A stretch of DNA of 64,000 nucleotides from JAXMHB01 sp046346965 (GCA_046346965.1 JAXMHB010000003.1:345421-409420); one strand, 5' to 3'; counted from the first letter of the stretch, positions 26,607 to 36,294 are shown. A program made the numbers and translations. Notes: a model not told the origin generated them from the letters alone.

Positions 26607-26804
26607 GAGGCGCCACTCGAAGCGCCACGCGGGCGCGGGGCGACTTGGACTCAGTGTGTCGGCGCAAGGTGGCTCGCTGCATCGTCGGGTCCTCGATCCC
26701 TGGGTCCGCGATCGTTGGTATCCGCGATCTCCGCCGCCTGCGTGGATGCGTGGCGTGCACGTCGGTGGGCGGATGCTGTGCAGAGCGTTCGATGGATGCC
26801 CACA

Positions 26805-27434
26805 ATGCCGCTGACTCGAATTCTGTCCCTCGCGCTGGCCCTGATGGCACTGCAACCCGTGGAGCAGGCAATGGCGACCGAGCAAGTTCCGTATGTGGTC
26901 GAACAGACGCTCGGTGAGGATGTCGAGATTCGCCGCTACGACCCCAGCATCGTCGCCGAGACGCTGATCGAACGCGGCGATTACCGCGATGCTGGCAACG
27001 AGGGCTTCCGCCGGCTGGCCGACTACATCTTCGGCAACAACCGCACGCGCGCCCGCATTGCCATGACGGCGCCGGTGGCGATGGCGCCCCAGAGCGAGCG
27101 CATCGCGATGACCGCGCCGGTGGATGCCAGCGCGGTGGCTGGCGGCTGGCGCATGGCTTTCTATATGCCGGCCGGCTACACGCTGGAGACGCTGCCGCTG
27201 CCAGTCGACGAGCGCGTACAGCTGCGCGCCGTTCCCGGTCGCCGGGTGGCGGCCCTGCGTTTTTCCGGGCGCGGGACCGAGGCGCAGTTCGCCGAGCACA
27301 CGGCGGAACTATTGACGACGCTCGTCGGCGCCGGCCTGTCGCCGGTCGGCCAGCCGTGGACCGCCCGCTACAACGCGCCCTGGGTGCTGCCTCCGCTGCG
27401 TCGCAATGAGGCGATGGTGGAACTGGCGCCCTGA
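26805..27434 (+). CDS. SOUL haem-binding family protein
   Basis: Exported protein of about 209 residues with a hydrophobic N-terminus (ILSLALALMALQPVEQAMA). The SOUL fold is clear: VEIRRYDPSIVAETLIE, then GFRRLADYIFGNNRTRARIA, twice IAMTAPV, then WRMAFYMPAGYTLETLP and the closing YNAPWVLPPLRRNEAMVEL. Family members bind haem or tetrapyrroles. Start 26805 is used; ATG 26796 gives three more residues. It ends two bases from the convergent response regulator stop codon. Confidence 0.85.
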   Translation: MPLTRILSLALALMALQPVEQAMATEQVPYVVEQTLGEDVEIRRYDPSIVAETLIERGDYRDAGNEGFRRLADYIFGNNRTRARIAMTAPVAMAPQSERIAMTAPVDASAVAGGWRMAFYMPAGYTLETLPLPVDERVQLRAVPGRRVAALRFSGRGTEAQFAEHTAELLTTLVGAGLSPVGQPWTARYNAPWVLPPLRRNEAMVELAP

Positions 27435-27435
27435 A

Positions 27436-28125
27436 TCAGCCCGCCGGCGCGGCTGGTGCGTCCAGCCGGTAGCCGAGCCCGCGCACGGTGCTGATCAGCG
27501 AAGGGCCGTCGCCGTCGAGCTTGCTGCGCAGGCGGCGGATGTAGACGTCGACGATATTGGTCAACGGATCCTCATCGACCCCCCAGACATTGGCGAGGAT
27601 GCGCTCGCGGCTGTACAGCCGGCCCGGCGCACTCATCAGCAATTCCAGCAGCGCCAGCTCGCGCGCGGTCAGCGCGATCACCTCGTCGCCGCGGGTGACT
27701 TCCATGCGCCTGCGATCGAAGCGGATCGGCCCGACCGTCAGCACCGTGTGGCGCTCGACCCAGGCCGGCGGCCGCCGCAGCAGCGCCTCGATGCGCGCCA
27801 GCAACTCCTCGAAGGCAAAGGGCTTGGTCAGATAGTCATCGGCGCCGCAGCGCAAGCCGGTGACGCGATCCTGCACGGTGCCCATCGCCGTCAGCATTAG
27901 CACCGGGCTGGCGATGCGCGCGGCGCGCAGTTGCTGGCAGACATCGTAGCCGCTGATGTCGGGCAGCATCACATCCAGCAAGATCAGCTCCGGTGCCACC
28001 TGGCGCGCCAGCGCGAGCGCCTCCTCGCCGCTGCGCAGCGTCTGGACGCGGTAGCCCTCCGCACGCAAGCCTCGGCTCAGGAAATCGGCGACGCGGGCAT
28101 CGTCCTCCACCACCAGCAGCGTCAT
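27436..28125 (-). CDS. OmpR-family response regulator
   Basis: Two-component regulator of 229 residues. Receiver domain at 1-115 with acidic pair in LLVVEDDARV, phospho-acceptor Asp in LILLDVMLPDISGYD, Thr in MLTAMG and Lys in LTKPFAFEEL. DNA-binding winged-helix domain at about 130-222 (LTARELALLELLMSAPGRLY, then NIVDVYIRRLRSKLDGDG and STVRGLGYRL). Its start overlaps the stop codon of the kinase gene upstream by four bases (ATGA), so the pair is translationally coupled. Targets unknown. Confidence 0.93.
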   Translation of the reverse strand: MTLLVVEDDARVADFLSRGLRAEGYRVQTLRSGEEALALARQVAPELILLDVMLPDISGYDVCQQLRAARIASPVLMLTAMGTVQDRVTGLRCGADDYLTKPFAFEELLARIEALLRRPPAWVERHTVLTVGPIRFDRRRMEVTRGDEVIALTARELALLELLMSAPGRLYSRERILANVWGVDEDPLTNIVDVYIRRLRSKLDGDGPSLISTVRGLGYRLDAPAAPAG

Positions 28126-29690
28126 GCGTTCTCCTCGATCGGCAAATGCAGCACGGCGCGCAGGCCCTGCGGCGACCGTGGGCACAGTTCCAGCGTGCCG
28201 CCGTGAACGGCCAGAATGCGGCCGGCGATCGCCAGTCCGAGTCCGGCGCCATTCGGGTTGCTGCGGCGCGCGTGCAGGCCGCGAAAATGCGGGGTGCTGG
28301 CTTGCTCCAGCTCCTCGGCGCTCATGCCCGGACCGTCGTCGGCGACCTCGATGCGCACCCAGTCGGCATCCGCCTGCAGCGTCAGCCAGACCGTTCCATG
28401 CTCCGAGGTATAGCGCAGCGCGTTGTCGAGCACGATGGTCAGCGCCTGCTGCAGCCGCCCGGCATCGCCGTGCACGCGCACGGACTGCAGCGCCGCCGGC
28501 AGGTCGAGCTGCAGATTGACTGCGCGGTAGTGCGCCAGCGTCTGCATCTGCGCGGCCACCGCAGCCACCAGATCGAAGATCTGCAGCGGCGCCAGCGCAA
28601 AGGCATAGTCGTGGGAGCCGCTGCGCGCGGCGTCGAGCAGGTCCTGCACGCGCCCGGACAGCTCGCCGGCCGCTTCGGCGATACGCTGCAAGCTAGCGCA
28701 CAGACCCTCGCGGTCGCCCTGGCTGCGCAGCGCGACCTCGGCCTCGCCGCGAATCACCGTCACCGGCGTGCGCAACTCGTGGCTGACCTCGGCAAAGAAC
28801 TGCCGCCGACGCGTTTCCACCCGCAGCATCGCCTCGTGTGCATCGGTCACTGCCCGCGTGCGGGCGGCGACCAGCTCATCCAGCGAACGCCGCAGCTCGG
28901 CGTCGCGCGCCTGCGCGTCCTGCAGACGCTCGGCCATCGAATCCAGCAAGGCGCCGAGCTGACTGAACTCGTCGCGGCCGACCAGCCCGCTGCGCGCGCC
29001 GAGCTCCCCGCGCGCGAACGCCGCCGTCACCGCGCCGAGACGCGCGAAAGGCCGCTGCAGTCGCGACAGGAAGTAGCCGACTGCCAGCAGCCCCAGCACC
29101 AGCGCGCCGAGCGCCAACGCGGTATTGGCACGGCGCAGCACATCGAGCGAGCGCGTCAACCGGTCCGACTCGCTGGCTGCCAGCCGATCCTGACGCAGAA
29201 TGGCTTCGCGGATGACTTCACGCATGTCCTGGCCGCCAAGTCGGTCGAAAGCCTGCAAGACGGTGCGCCAGTGCGCAGCCGGATCGCCCACCGGCAGCAT
29301 CGGGATGGCCTCGCGCAGCGCACTCGCGGTGGTTTCGATGTTGTGTTCCAGCGCGCGGATCATCGACCATTCGGGCGAAGGCTCGCCGCGCAGCAGGCTG
29401 TCGCGCTCGGCCAGCGCATTCAGCTCGACCAGACTGTGCTGGATGCGAGTGACCAGCGTCAGCCGCGTCAGTTCAGGCGCATTGCCGGTGAGCATGGCCT
29501 CGGCGAACCAGACCTTCAGGCGCTGCTTGTTGCCGCCGATGGACTCGTACTCGGCCTGCATGCCGGCCGCCACCACGCTGCGCTCGGCGTAGTCGGTGGC
29601 AGTCAGCGTGGCCCACCAGGCGAAGCCGCATTGCACCAGCGCCACTGCGCTCAGCACCAAAAAGGCAATCGACAGCCGCGTGCGGATCAT
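28122..29690 (-). CDS. HAMP-type sensor histidine kinase
   Basis: Kinase of 522 residues, partner of the response regulator that follows with a four-base overlap. Two membrane helices (LSIAFLVLSAVALVQCGFAW and TALALGALVLGLLAVGYFL) bracket a periplasmic helical domain of about 155 residues. HAMP and coiled-coil regions follow, then phospho-His in AEVSHELRTPVTVIRGE (about residue 296), N-box IVLDNALRYT, G1 VADDGPGMS and G2 GAGLGLAIAGRI. The periplasmic ligand is unknown. Confidence 0.92.
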   Translation of the reverse strand: MIRTRLSIAFLVLSAVALVQCGFAWWATLTATDYAERSVVAAGMQAEYESIGGNKQRLKVWFAEAMLTGNAPELTRLTLVTRIQHSLVELNALAERDSLLRGEPSPEWSMIRALEHNIETTASALREAIPMLPVGDPAAHWRTVLQAFDRLGGQDMREVIREAILRQDRLAASESDRLTRSLDVLRRANTALALGALVLGLLAVGYFLSRLQRPFARLGAVTAAFARGELGARSGLVGRDEFSQLGALLDSMAERLQDAQARDAELRRSLDELVAARTRAVTDAHEAMLRVETRRRQFFAEVSHELRTPVTVIRGEAEVALRSQGDREGLCASLQRIAEAAGELSGRVQDLLDAARSGSHDYAFALAPLQIFDLVAAVAAQMQTLAHYRAVNLQLDLPAALQSVRVHGDAGRLQQALTIVLDNALRYTSEHGTVWLTLQADADWVRIEVADDGPGMSAEELEQASTPHFRGLHARRSNPNGAGLGLAIAGRILAVHGGTLELCPRSPQGLRAVLHLPIEENA

Positions 29691-29722
29691 CGCGAGCCGA
29701 CTCCTGCCCGGGCACGCCCACA

Positions 29723-29749
29723 GACGCCCGCCGCTGATGGGCGGGCGTC
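29723..29749. terminator. Ten-base-stem hairpin between two minus-strand genes
   Basis: GACGCCCGCC, a seven-base loop and GGCGGGCGTC form a perfect stem between the end of the NTF2-like gene and the start of the kinase gene. There is no U-tract, so it may be a weak terminator or an mRNA 3'-end structure. Confidence 0.45.
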
Positions 29750-29772
29750 ACGCAGCCCGGCAGCGCCTGTGC

Positions 29773-30330
29773 TCAGTTCGAGTACGGCAGCGAACTGTGG
29801 TGCAGCACGATGCGCAGCTTGCCGTCGTCGGTCTTCTTGAAGTTCCACGTCTTGTCCACGATGGTGGTGCTGCCATCCTTGTTGGTGAGGATGACATTCC
29901 CCATCGTCGAGGCGACGTCGCCGTTGATGTGGATCGCGGCGTTGCGAATCTCGACGCCGGTCCAACCCTTGAGCGCAAAGCCCGTGTCGTTGGGATAGTT
30001 CTTGTCACCACCGACGAAGTAGGCCAGCGCGCCATCACGGGTGGTCCGGAAGGTCTGCGGCGCCTGCGTCAGCGTGGGCTTGAACAGCACCGGGCCGAGG
30101 TTGTAGCCATAGGCCTCGTCGATCACTTTGCCGGCGAGCTCGGCTGCCGCCGGGCGGCCGCCCGTCTCGTAGGCCTTGCTGATCGACACCAGCGCCTGTC
30201 CCCAGGCCTGCTGCGCCGCCAGCACCTCGGATTCGGTGATGTTGGCGCTGTAGCTCAGCGTATCGCGCGCCGCCAGCGGGCTGCACACCAGGGCCGCGGC
30301 CAGCGCGAGCGAGAGTCGGAGGGTTTGCAT
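29773..30330 (-). CDS. Exported NTF2-like protein
   Basis: Protein of 185 residues with signal peptide MQTLRLSLALAAALVCSPLA. The mature part is well conserved in proteobacteria and reads AQQAWGQALVSISKAYE, then VIDEAYGYNLGPVLFKPTLT, then FRTTRDGALAYFVGGDKNYP and ends with KLRIVLHHSSLPY. The helix-then-sheet order and the C-terminal HHS strand fit an NTF2/SnoaL-like fold. Database entries for this type often carry the name phosphoribosyl-AMP cyclohydrolase, which the sequence does not support. Start has AGGAG about nine bases upstream. Real role unknown. Confidence 0.75.
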   Translation of the reverse strand: MQTLRLSLALAAALVCSPLAARDTLSYSANITESEVLAAQQAWGQALVSISKAYETGGRPAAAELAGKVIDEAYGYNLGPVLFKPTLTQAPQTFRTTRDGALAYFVGGDKNYPNDTGFALKGWTGVEIRNAAIHINGDVASTMGNVILTNKDGSTTIVDKTWNFKKTDDGKLRIVLHHSSLPYSN

Positions 30331-30482
30331 CGGGTGTTGCTCCTGTGCGTAGTGGTGAGACCCCGCACACGATCGTCCGCCCGGATGACGCCCAGCGCGG
30401 CCGACGCATGAACGTCGCCGCGCGGATTGCATGAAAGGACGATGACAGACGCGCCGGGTCCGCCCCGCCGCGTCCGCCGCAC

Positions 30483-31244
30483 TCAGGCCTCTTGATCCAC
30501 CTCGAACAGCTGCAAGGGCTTGCCGTCCGGCAGCCGCAACTCGAGCGCGTCATCGATCTGGTCGAGCGCCTGCACGCGCGGGCACAAGGCATTGACGCGT
30601 GCTTCCAGCGCCTTCGCCGGCGCCTCGACCGAGGCTTCGACTTCGCGGCTCAGTTGCTCGGCGCGCTGCTCGATCTCGCTGGCGCGCGCCTCGTCGCCGC
30701 TCAGCGCCGCGCTCACCGCCGCGGCGGCAAACTCACCGGCCAGACGCGGCGCCAACCGGGTGGCGAATTCCTCGACGCGCTGCTCGAACAGCTGATCCTC
30801 GATGATGCGGGTGGAATGGGCGCTGGCGATGGCCCGGTCGATCTCCGCCCGCAAGGCGCTGAGCTCGCGCTCGAACTCGCCGCGATTGGCCTCGCTGCTG
30901 AAGCTGGTGATCACGCCCTGCAGCGCGGTGAATGCGATCTCGACCGCCTCGCCGGCGATCTGCCGCACCTCCGGCAGCAGGCGGCGGACTTCCTGCTCGA
31001 ATTGCACGACGCGGTCGCGGTCGCCGGCGCTGATGGTCTGCTCGACGCCATCGATGCGGACGCGGCCATCAGCAAACTCGATCGCCGGACCGCCATTGCG
31101 CTGGAAGCGCAGGGCGTCCGTCTCCACGGTCAGATCGTAAGCGCTGTCGATCTCGCAGCGCGCATTGAGGTGGACTTCGGCCATCGCCTGCGATAGCGGC
31201 GCCATCAGCGCGGCAGCGAGGGCCAAGGTCAACGTACGGTACAT
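30483..31244 (-). CDS. DUF2884 (YggN-like) exported protein
   Basis: Protein of 253 residues with signal peptide (LTLALAAALMAPLSQAMA). The segment DGRVRIDGVEQTISAGDRDR followed by VRRLLPEVRQIAGEAVEIAF is the DUF2884 signature. The remainder is a long, mostly helical, charged region with two Cys (one near the mature N-terminus, one in NALCPRVQALD) that could form a disulfide. The start at 31244 is the only one that opens with a signal peptide. Function of the family is unknown. Confidence 0.78.
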   Translation of the reverse strand: MYRTLTLALAAALMAPLSQAMAEVHLNARCEIDSAYDLTVETDALRFQRNGGPAIEFADGRVRIDGVEQTISAGDRDRVVQFEQEVRRLLPEVRQIAGEAVEIAFTALQGVITSFSSEANRGEFERELSALRAEIDRAIASAHSTRIIEDQLFEQRVEEFATRLAPRLAGEFAAAAVSAALSGDEARASEIEQRAEQLSREVEASVEAPAKALEARVNALCPRVQALDQIDDALELRLPDGKPLQLFEVDQEA

Positions 31245-31331
31245 GGCAGACACTCCTGATTGTGCTTCGGTGTCATGGTGAACCAGCACACCGTTGCACA
31301 CATGGGCAGGAAGTCACAGGCGCCGCTCAGC

Positions 31332-32894
31332 TCAGCGGGCGGGCGGCAAGGTCCACAGACGCGCGCCGCGCTCGCCTGCACAGATCCACCCGGCCTGAAC
31401 GCGCTCACTGCCCTGCACCAGCACCAGCGGCTGCGGCCGGCTGAGCTGCAGGCGATCAAACAGCGCCGCCAGCGCCAATCCGTCCACGCCAGCTTGGATC
31501 GGCGGCAGCGGCAGGCCCGCACAGCCTGCGCCCGCATGGGCGGGCGGCGGCAAGCGCAGATCATCGCCAGAACGGTAACGCCAGCGCGCCAGTGTCTGCC
31601 GATCCCGCGACTGCAGCACGGTGACGCCAGCGGCGCCGATGACCCGCCCGCGCCAGCCGCCGGCATCGCGCTCCAGGCGCAGCGCCGTGCCTTCGTCGAT
31701 CCCGACCCCCAGCCCGGCAGCGCCGTGGATCAACAGCGTCGCCAACCGATAGTCACGGCCGCGCTGCGAGAAGTGCGTATCCAGCACGCCGTCGGCGAAG
31801 CTGCCCAGGCCGCCATCCGGATGGAACATCAGCGCGTCCGGATCCACGCCCGCGCAGGCCTTCGCCGCACGGCAGTCCGGGTCCGGCGGCAGCTGGCGCA
31901 GCGGCCAGGGCTTGCCGCGGGGCAAGGCCGGCCCGCTGACCATCATCACAGGCCCCGATTGCACCGCCGTCCCCGCACTGGTGCCGGCGAGCACCAGCGT
32001 TCCGGCGCGCAGCCGCTGGCGCAGCAGTTCGAGATCCGCCGATGCGCGCCCGTCGGCCAGGAACCAGGCGGCCCGCGTGTAGCTCTGGTCGCCGCCGTTG
32101 AGAAACAGGGCGTCGGCCCAGCGCAGCAACTCCAAACGCCGCTCGGGTTCTGCGCAGGCGTGTGCCAGCTCTGCGGCGCGCGCCGGATACAGCCGATCGC
32201 GATCGTGGGCTCCGCCGAGCTGGCCGCGCAGCCGGTCCAAGCGCGCGCAATCGTCCGCATCGCGCGCGGCGCGCACCGCCTGATCCAGCGGCAGCCAGCG
32301 CACCTCGGCACCGGCCTGCGTGTACAGATCGCGGTAGTAGTCGATGGCGGCATAGGGATCGCGGCTGGAGGCGGTACTGATCAAGACGCGCGGTCGCTGA
32401 TGGCCACTGGCGCGCGCCATCGCCACCAGTTCGCGGTAAATCGACGCGCCCGAGGTCTCGGTGGACGCGTCCAGGCGCAGTTCTTCAGTCAGCGGCGTCC
32501 TCTCCAATGCGTCCAGGATGCGCGCCTGTTCGAAGCCGGCGAGGTCGCTCCAGGCGCCGCCCTCGGCACCCAAGGCCTGCGGCAGCGCGTCCGCGGCAAA
32601 GTCGTGCGCACCGGCGCGCGCCAGCCAGCGCCGCAGCGCGCCCAGCACCCGCGTCCGCGCGTCCGCGCGCGCCGACAGCCAGCCACTGGCAGCGGTGCGG
32701 CCGATGCCCGCCGCGTCGAGCCGATAGCGCGCCGCCGCTGGCGCCGGCGCCAGCACGGTCCCGGCCACGCAAGCCTCCGGCTGGGCATTGCTGCACACCG
32801 GCAGCGCGCCACCGGCCAGCAGCAGGCGCGTGTGGTCGGCCGCCGAGAGGTGGAGCGGCAGGGCGAGCAGCAGCAATAAGCACCGCAGTCTCAT
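31332..32894 (-). CDS. Exported S51-family peptidase, cyanophycinase-like
   Basis: Protein of 520 residues with a signal peptide (LRCLLLLLALPLHLSA). Residues about 160-420 match the S51/cyanophycinase fold: ALFLNGGDQSYTRAAW, nucleophile Ser in VLAGTSAGTAVQSG, then DTHFSQRGRDYRLATLL with the conserved His and Arg, and GVGIDEGTALRLE. Extra N-terminal (about 130 residues) and C-terminal (about 90 residues) parts are not recognised. Cyanophycinase releases Asp-Arg dipeptides; an exported form would use external polymer. Whether the polymer is cyanophycin is inference. Confidence 0.8.
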   Translation of the reverse strand: MRLRCLLLLLALPLHLSAADHTRLLLAGGALPVCSNAQPEACVAGTVLAPAPAAARYRLDAAGIGRTAASGWLSARADARTRVLGALRRWLARAGAHDFAADALPQALGAEGGAWSDLAGFEQARILDALERTPLTEELRLDASTETSGASIYRELVAMARASGHQRPRVLISTASSRDPYAAIDYYRDLYTQAGAEVRWLPLDQAVRAARDADDCARLDRLRGQLGGAHDRDRLYPARAAELAHACAEPERRLELLRWADALFLNGGDQSYTRAAWFLADGRASADLELLRQRLRAGTLVLAGTSAGTAVQSGPVMMVSGPALPRGKPWPLRQLPPDPDCRAAKACAGVDPDALMFHPDGGLGSFADGVLDTHFSQRGRDYRLATLLIHGAAGLGVGIDEGTALRLERDAGGWRGRVIGAAGVTVLQSRDRQTLARWRYRSGDDLRLPPPAHAGAGCAGLPLPPIQAGVDGLALAALFDRLQLSRPQPLVLVQGSERVQAGWICAGERGARLWTLPPAR

Positions 32895-32952
32895 CGGCAC
32901 GCACCTGTCCCAATGGGTTCAAGACCAGCTGCCAGAATGCCAGCTGAAACCC

Positions 32953-32985
32953 GCGCCGACCGGCTCGGGGCAAGCCGGCCGGCGC
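32953..32985. terminator. Hairpin downstream of the TonB receptor gene
   Basis: Two 13-base arms (GCGCCGACCGGCT and AGCCGGCCGGCGC) with one G-T pair close a seven-base loop. It lies about 105 bases beyond the receptor stop codon. Only short T-runs follow on either strand, so termination efficiency is uncertain. Confidence 0.5.
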
Positions 32986-33090
32986 GTTTGAGCGCCTCCC
33001 TGGGGATACACCGCGGCCCGGAGACGACTGGCCGCGGCGGGGGTTCTGCCCTGATCTGGCGACGGCAGGCCGGCGCCGCCTGCGCGCACC

Positions 33091-35874
33091 TTACTGAAAC
33101 TTGTAGTCCACACCGATGTAGTACGAGCGGCCGCGCGGATCGGTGTAGGTGGGATCGTAGCCAGCGATGAAGAAATAGGCCTGATTCGAGAACGGCGGCT
33201 CCTCGTCGAGCAGATTGAGCACACCGGCGCGCAGCTTGAGCTGCTCATTGACCGACCAGCTGCCAGTCAGATCCCACAGCGAGTACGCCTCTACATCGCG
33301 CGCCGGCAGACGTTCGTCGCTGAAAGGATCGTAGGTGGTGTTCTGGTCGCGGTAGCCGGAGGAATAGGTATGCGCCAGCGTCAACCCGTAATCGCCGTGG
33401 TCCCAGTTGAAGCCGATGCGATGGCGCCAGCGCTGGATCACCTGATCGTTGAGGAAGCGCCCGAGATTGCTGCGATAGGGCTCCAGCGGACCGAACTGGC
33501 GCTCGTAGTTCAGCACCAGCGTGCCGGTGAAATCGACGCTGAAGGTGCCGTAGTCGGTTTCCTCGCTGGCCAGGCGGCTGCTGAGGTCGACGCCGGAGGT
33601 CTTCAAACGACCCTGGTTCTCCTTCTGCAGGATGATGTTGGTGATGAAGCCGTCAGAATCGCGCTCGATGTAACGGCCGTTGTAGCGCTCCGGGCTCTCG
33701 ATGATGATCTGCTCGCCGAGCGTGCTGATCACATCGCGCTTCTGCAGCCACCAGTACTCGAGGCCAATGTTGAACTGCTCGCTGGGCTCGTAGACGGTGC
33801 CGACCGAGAACTGGCGCGAGCGCTCGGGATCCAGGTCCGGGTTGCTGCGGCGTTCCACCGGCCATTGATCGGTACAGAGATCGATGCTGCCCTCGGCGGC
33901 GACGCACTGCGGATCAGTGATCAGGCTGGAGGTGACGCCGAACACGGTCGGGCGATACAGATCGTTCAGCGACGGCGCGCGGAAGCCGGTGCCAGCCGAG
34001 GCGCGCACGATCAGATCCTCGCGCGGCTGCCAGCGCACGCCAAACTTCGGATTGAAGGTGGAACCGACCTCTTCATAGTTATCGAAGCGCAGCGCGCCCT
34101 GCAATTCGACCGTTTCGCTGATCGGCGCGTTGAGCTCGGCGTAGGCCGAGGCCACATCGCGCTCGTCGCGGGTGGCGAGGATGTCCGAAGGCGACCCGGC
34201 CGGAATCGTGCTGTCGCGATCACCGGCGATGTTGTTGCTGAGCAGCAGCGCCGAGGGCGTGAAGCGCTGGGTCTCGCGGCGCACTTCGCCACCGAGCGCC
34301 AGTCCCATCACGCCGCCGTCCAGATCCATCAGACCGCGCGAGAAGTTGAAGTCGATGCCGGTGCTGACACCGCGCGATTTGCGCGCTTCGTCATCGATGG
34401 TGATGCTGTCGAGCAGCGCCTGCCCGGCCGCGGACGAGGGCCCGAAGGGATTGATCGTGCCGTTGCGAACGGCGGCGTCGAACTCGTTGAACAGCACATA
34501 GCCGTCGATGTAGCGATCCACCGCTTCGTTCTGGCTGCGCACCAGCGCGGTACCGTAGTCCCATTCGCCAAAACTGCCTTCGGCGCCGAGCACGATGCGG
34601 CTGCCTTCACTGGTCACCTCATTGGTGCGGTTGCCGGCCTCGGTCATGCGCAGGCGGATGCCGCTGAAGGTGGTCGGCAGGCCCGGCGCGCTGAGCGCCG
34701 CGCGATATGCCGGCGGCAGGATCGACACCGGCAGATTGCGGATGCGCTGCGGATTCGGACTCAGTCGGTAGATCGTTTCGGCGCGCGTGTAGGCCAATTC
34801 GGCAAACAGCTGATGCCCATCGGCGATCTGGAAGGCGGCGCGCCCCATGAAACCGATCTTGTCGGACTCGGGATAGATCTCGGTGTCCTGCATGTAGTCG
34901 TAACTGCAGGCGGTCGGGCCACCCGGGCCCTGCGCGGCAAACACCGTCGCCGGCGGATTGCAGCCAGGGAAGCTCGGATTGACGCGATTGCGCGTGCTGC
35001 CGGCCGGCAGCAGACCGGCACCAATCAGTGCGTTGCGCTGCGCGCTGCTGATGTCGATGTTGGCCGGATAGGTGTTGCTGGACATCAGCGCCGGCAGCAG
35101 CTCGGCCAGCGGGCGTTCCTGGATGAAGTCACGCTGGCTGGAGCGCAGCGCGCCGAGGTGCTGGACATCGAGCACGCCGAACACGTTGTAGCGATCATCC
35201 TGCAGATCACCGACGCCGCCGGCGATGGTCGCCGTCTGCTTGTCGGCGCCGCCTTCCTGGGTGTCGGCCGCGGACAGGCTGAGGTCCAGGCCCTGGTAGT
35301 CCGTGCGCGTGATGAAGTTGATCACGCCGCCGATCGCATCCGAGCCATACAGGGCCGAGGCGCCGTCCTTCAGCACCTCGACGCGCTCGATCGCGCCGGC
35401 CGGAATGTTGTTGAGATCGACGCCGGCCTCGTCACCGGGCGAGGCGAAGTTGGCGAGGCGTCGTCCGTTCAACAGAATCAGCGTGCTGGAGACGCCGATG
35501 CCGCGCAGATTGGCGCCGTTGAAGCCGCGCTGGCCGGAGGTGCCGTCGGTGATGCTGGCGCCATCGCTCAGTGGCGCCGTGTTGGCGGTCAGCGTCTTCA
35601 CCATTTCGGCCGCCGTGGTGACGCCGCGCTCAACGATGTCCTCGCGGGTGATGATCTCGATCGGCAGCGCGGTTTCGCCGTCGATGCGCTTGATGCGCGA
35701 GCCGGTGACGAACACCGCGTCCAGTTCGGCCGCATCGGCGCTGGTGTCGGCGCTGTCGGTCTGTGCGTAGGCAAAAGCTGGCAGCAACAGGGCTTGGGTC
35801 AGCGCCATCGCCAGCAGTCGACGGGCGAACGGGCGTGGGCGACCGGAAACTTGGCGCGAGGCGAGAGCAGTCAT
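33091..35874 (-). CDS. TonB-dependent outer-membrane receptor
   Basis: Receptor of about 927 residues. Signal peptide (LLAMALTQALLLPAFAYAQ) after a positively charged start, a TonB-box-like LDAVFVTGSRIKR, then the plug domain (about 60-190: IIILN-type motif as STLILLNGRRL, then IERVEVLKDGASALYGSDAI and GGVINFITR) and a 22-strand barrel that ends with aromatic YYIGVDYKFQ. The plug form with GSRI and NNIPAGAIERVEVLKDG is that of the large receptors of Xanthomonadales that take up peptides or sugars. No substrate genes are adjacent other than the exported S51 peptidase downstream, which could supply dipeptides. Frame upstream of 35874 is non-coding. Confidence 0.92.
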   Translation of the reverse strand: MTALASRQVSGRPRPFARRLLAMALTQALLLPAFAYAQTDSADTSADAAELDAVFVTGSRIKRIDGETALPIEIITREDIVERGVTTAAEMVKTLTANTAPLSDGASITDGTSGQRGFNGANLRGIGVSSTLILLNGRRLANFASPGDEAGVDLNNIPAGAIERVEVLKDGASALYGSDAIGGVINFITRTDYQGLDLSLSAADTQEGGADKQTATIAGGVGDLQDDRYNVFGVLDVQHLGALRSSQRDFIQERPLAELLPALMSSNTYPANIDISSAQRNALIGAGLLPAGSTRNRVNPSFPGCNPPATVFAAQGPGGPTACSYDYMQDTEIYPESDKIGFMGRAAFQIADGHQLFAELAYTRAETIYRLSPNPQRIRNLPVSILPPAYRAALSAPGLPTTFSGIRLRMTEAGNRTNEVTSEGSRIVLGAEGSFGEWDYGTALVRSQNEAVDRYIDGYVLFNEFDAAVRNGTINPFGPSSAAGQALLDSITIDDEARKSRGVSTGIDFNFSRGLMDLDGGVMGLALGGEVRRETQRFTPSALLLSNNIAGDRDSTIPAGSPSDILATRDERDVASAYAELNAPISETVELQGALRFDNYEEVGSTFNPKFGVRWQPREDLIVRASAGTGFRAPSLNDLYRPTVFGVTSSLITDPQCVAAEGSIDLCTDQWPVERRSNPDLDPERSRQFSVGTVYEPSEQFNIGLEYWWLQKRDVISTLGEQIIIESPERYNGRYIERDSDGFITNIILQKENQGRLKTSGVDLSSRLASEETDYGTFSVDFTGTLVLNYERQFGPLEPYRSNLGRFLNDQVIQRWRHRIGFNWDHGDYGLTLAHTYSSGYRDQNTTYDPFSDERLPARDVEAYSLWDLTGSWSVNEQLKLRAGVLNLLDEEPPFSNQAYFFIAGYDPTYTDPRGRSYYIGVDYKFQ

Positions 35875-36006
35875 GCGTAGGTCCTGACAGATCGAGCGAG
35901 GGCCGGCAGCGAGGGCCGGACAACCGGGCACAGCCGGTGCAGCCGCACTGTACCCGCCGCCCCGCTCAACCCCGCGACCCCCGACCCACGCTTGTCGCCC
36001 CTGGAA

Positions 36007-36294
36007 AAATTGGCGTCGCTTGCCGGCAACAGAACGAGGGCACGAGGGGCGTAGGGCAGCGATTGCGCGGCACCGCCGCGCGCTGCCCGGAGCGCCCGCC
36101 GGCCATGCCGGCGGGCCGGATCGAGGGCACGAGGGCACGAGGGCACGAGGGCACGAAAAGGCTCGCACTCCCTGAGTTCGCGTCAACAGCCACGGAAGCT
36201 TGCTGTTTCTGTGCTTTGCGCCTTTGCGTGCCCTCGTGCCCTCCGCTTTGCTTGAGCGTGCCCTCGTTCTGTTGCCCGCAAGCGACACCGGTTT
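36007..36294. repeat. Intergenic repeat family B, MITE-like element copy 1
   Basis: A non-coding element of about 290 bases with terminal inverted repeats: 36015-36044 and 36257-36286 pair over 30 bases with a single mismatch, and the match may extend to about 38. Inside are a perfect ten-base hairpin (36094-36116), another GGCAGCG/CGCTGCC hairpin, and four tandem copies of GAGGGCAC (36123-36154). A relative is at 45361-45600. No transposase is encoded. The whole gap 35875-36371 contains no gene. Confidence 0.75.

Noticed and set aside
29773..30330. Phosphoribosyl-AMP cyclohydrolase (name attached to similar proteins)
   Set aside because: Signal peptide present and HisI Zn/Mg-binding motifs absent.
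33370..35880. 836-codon plus-strand open frame
   Set aside because: Antisense to the TonB receptor; no domain and no start signal.
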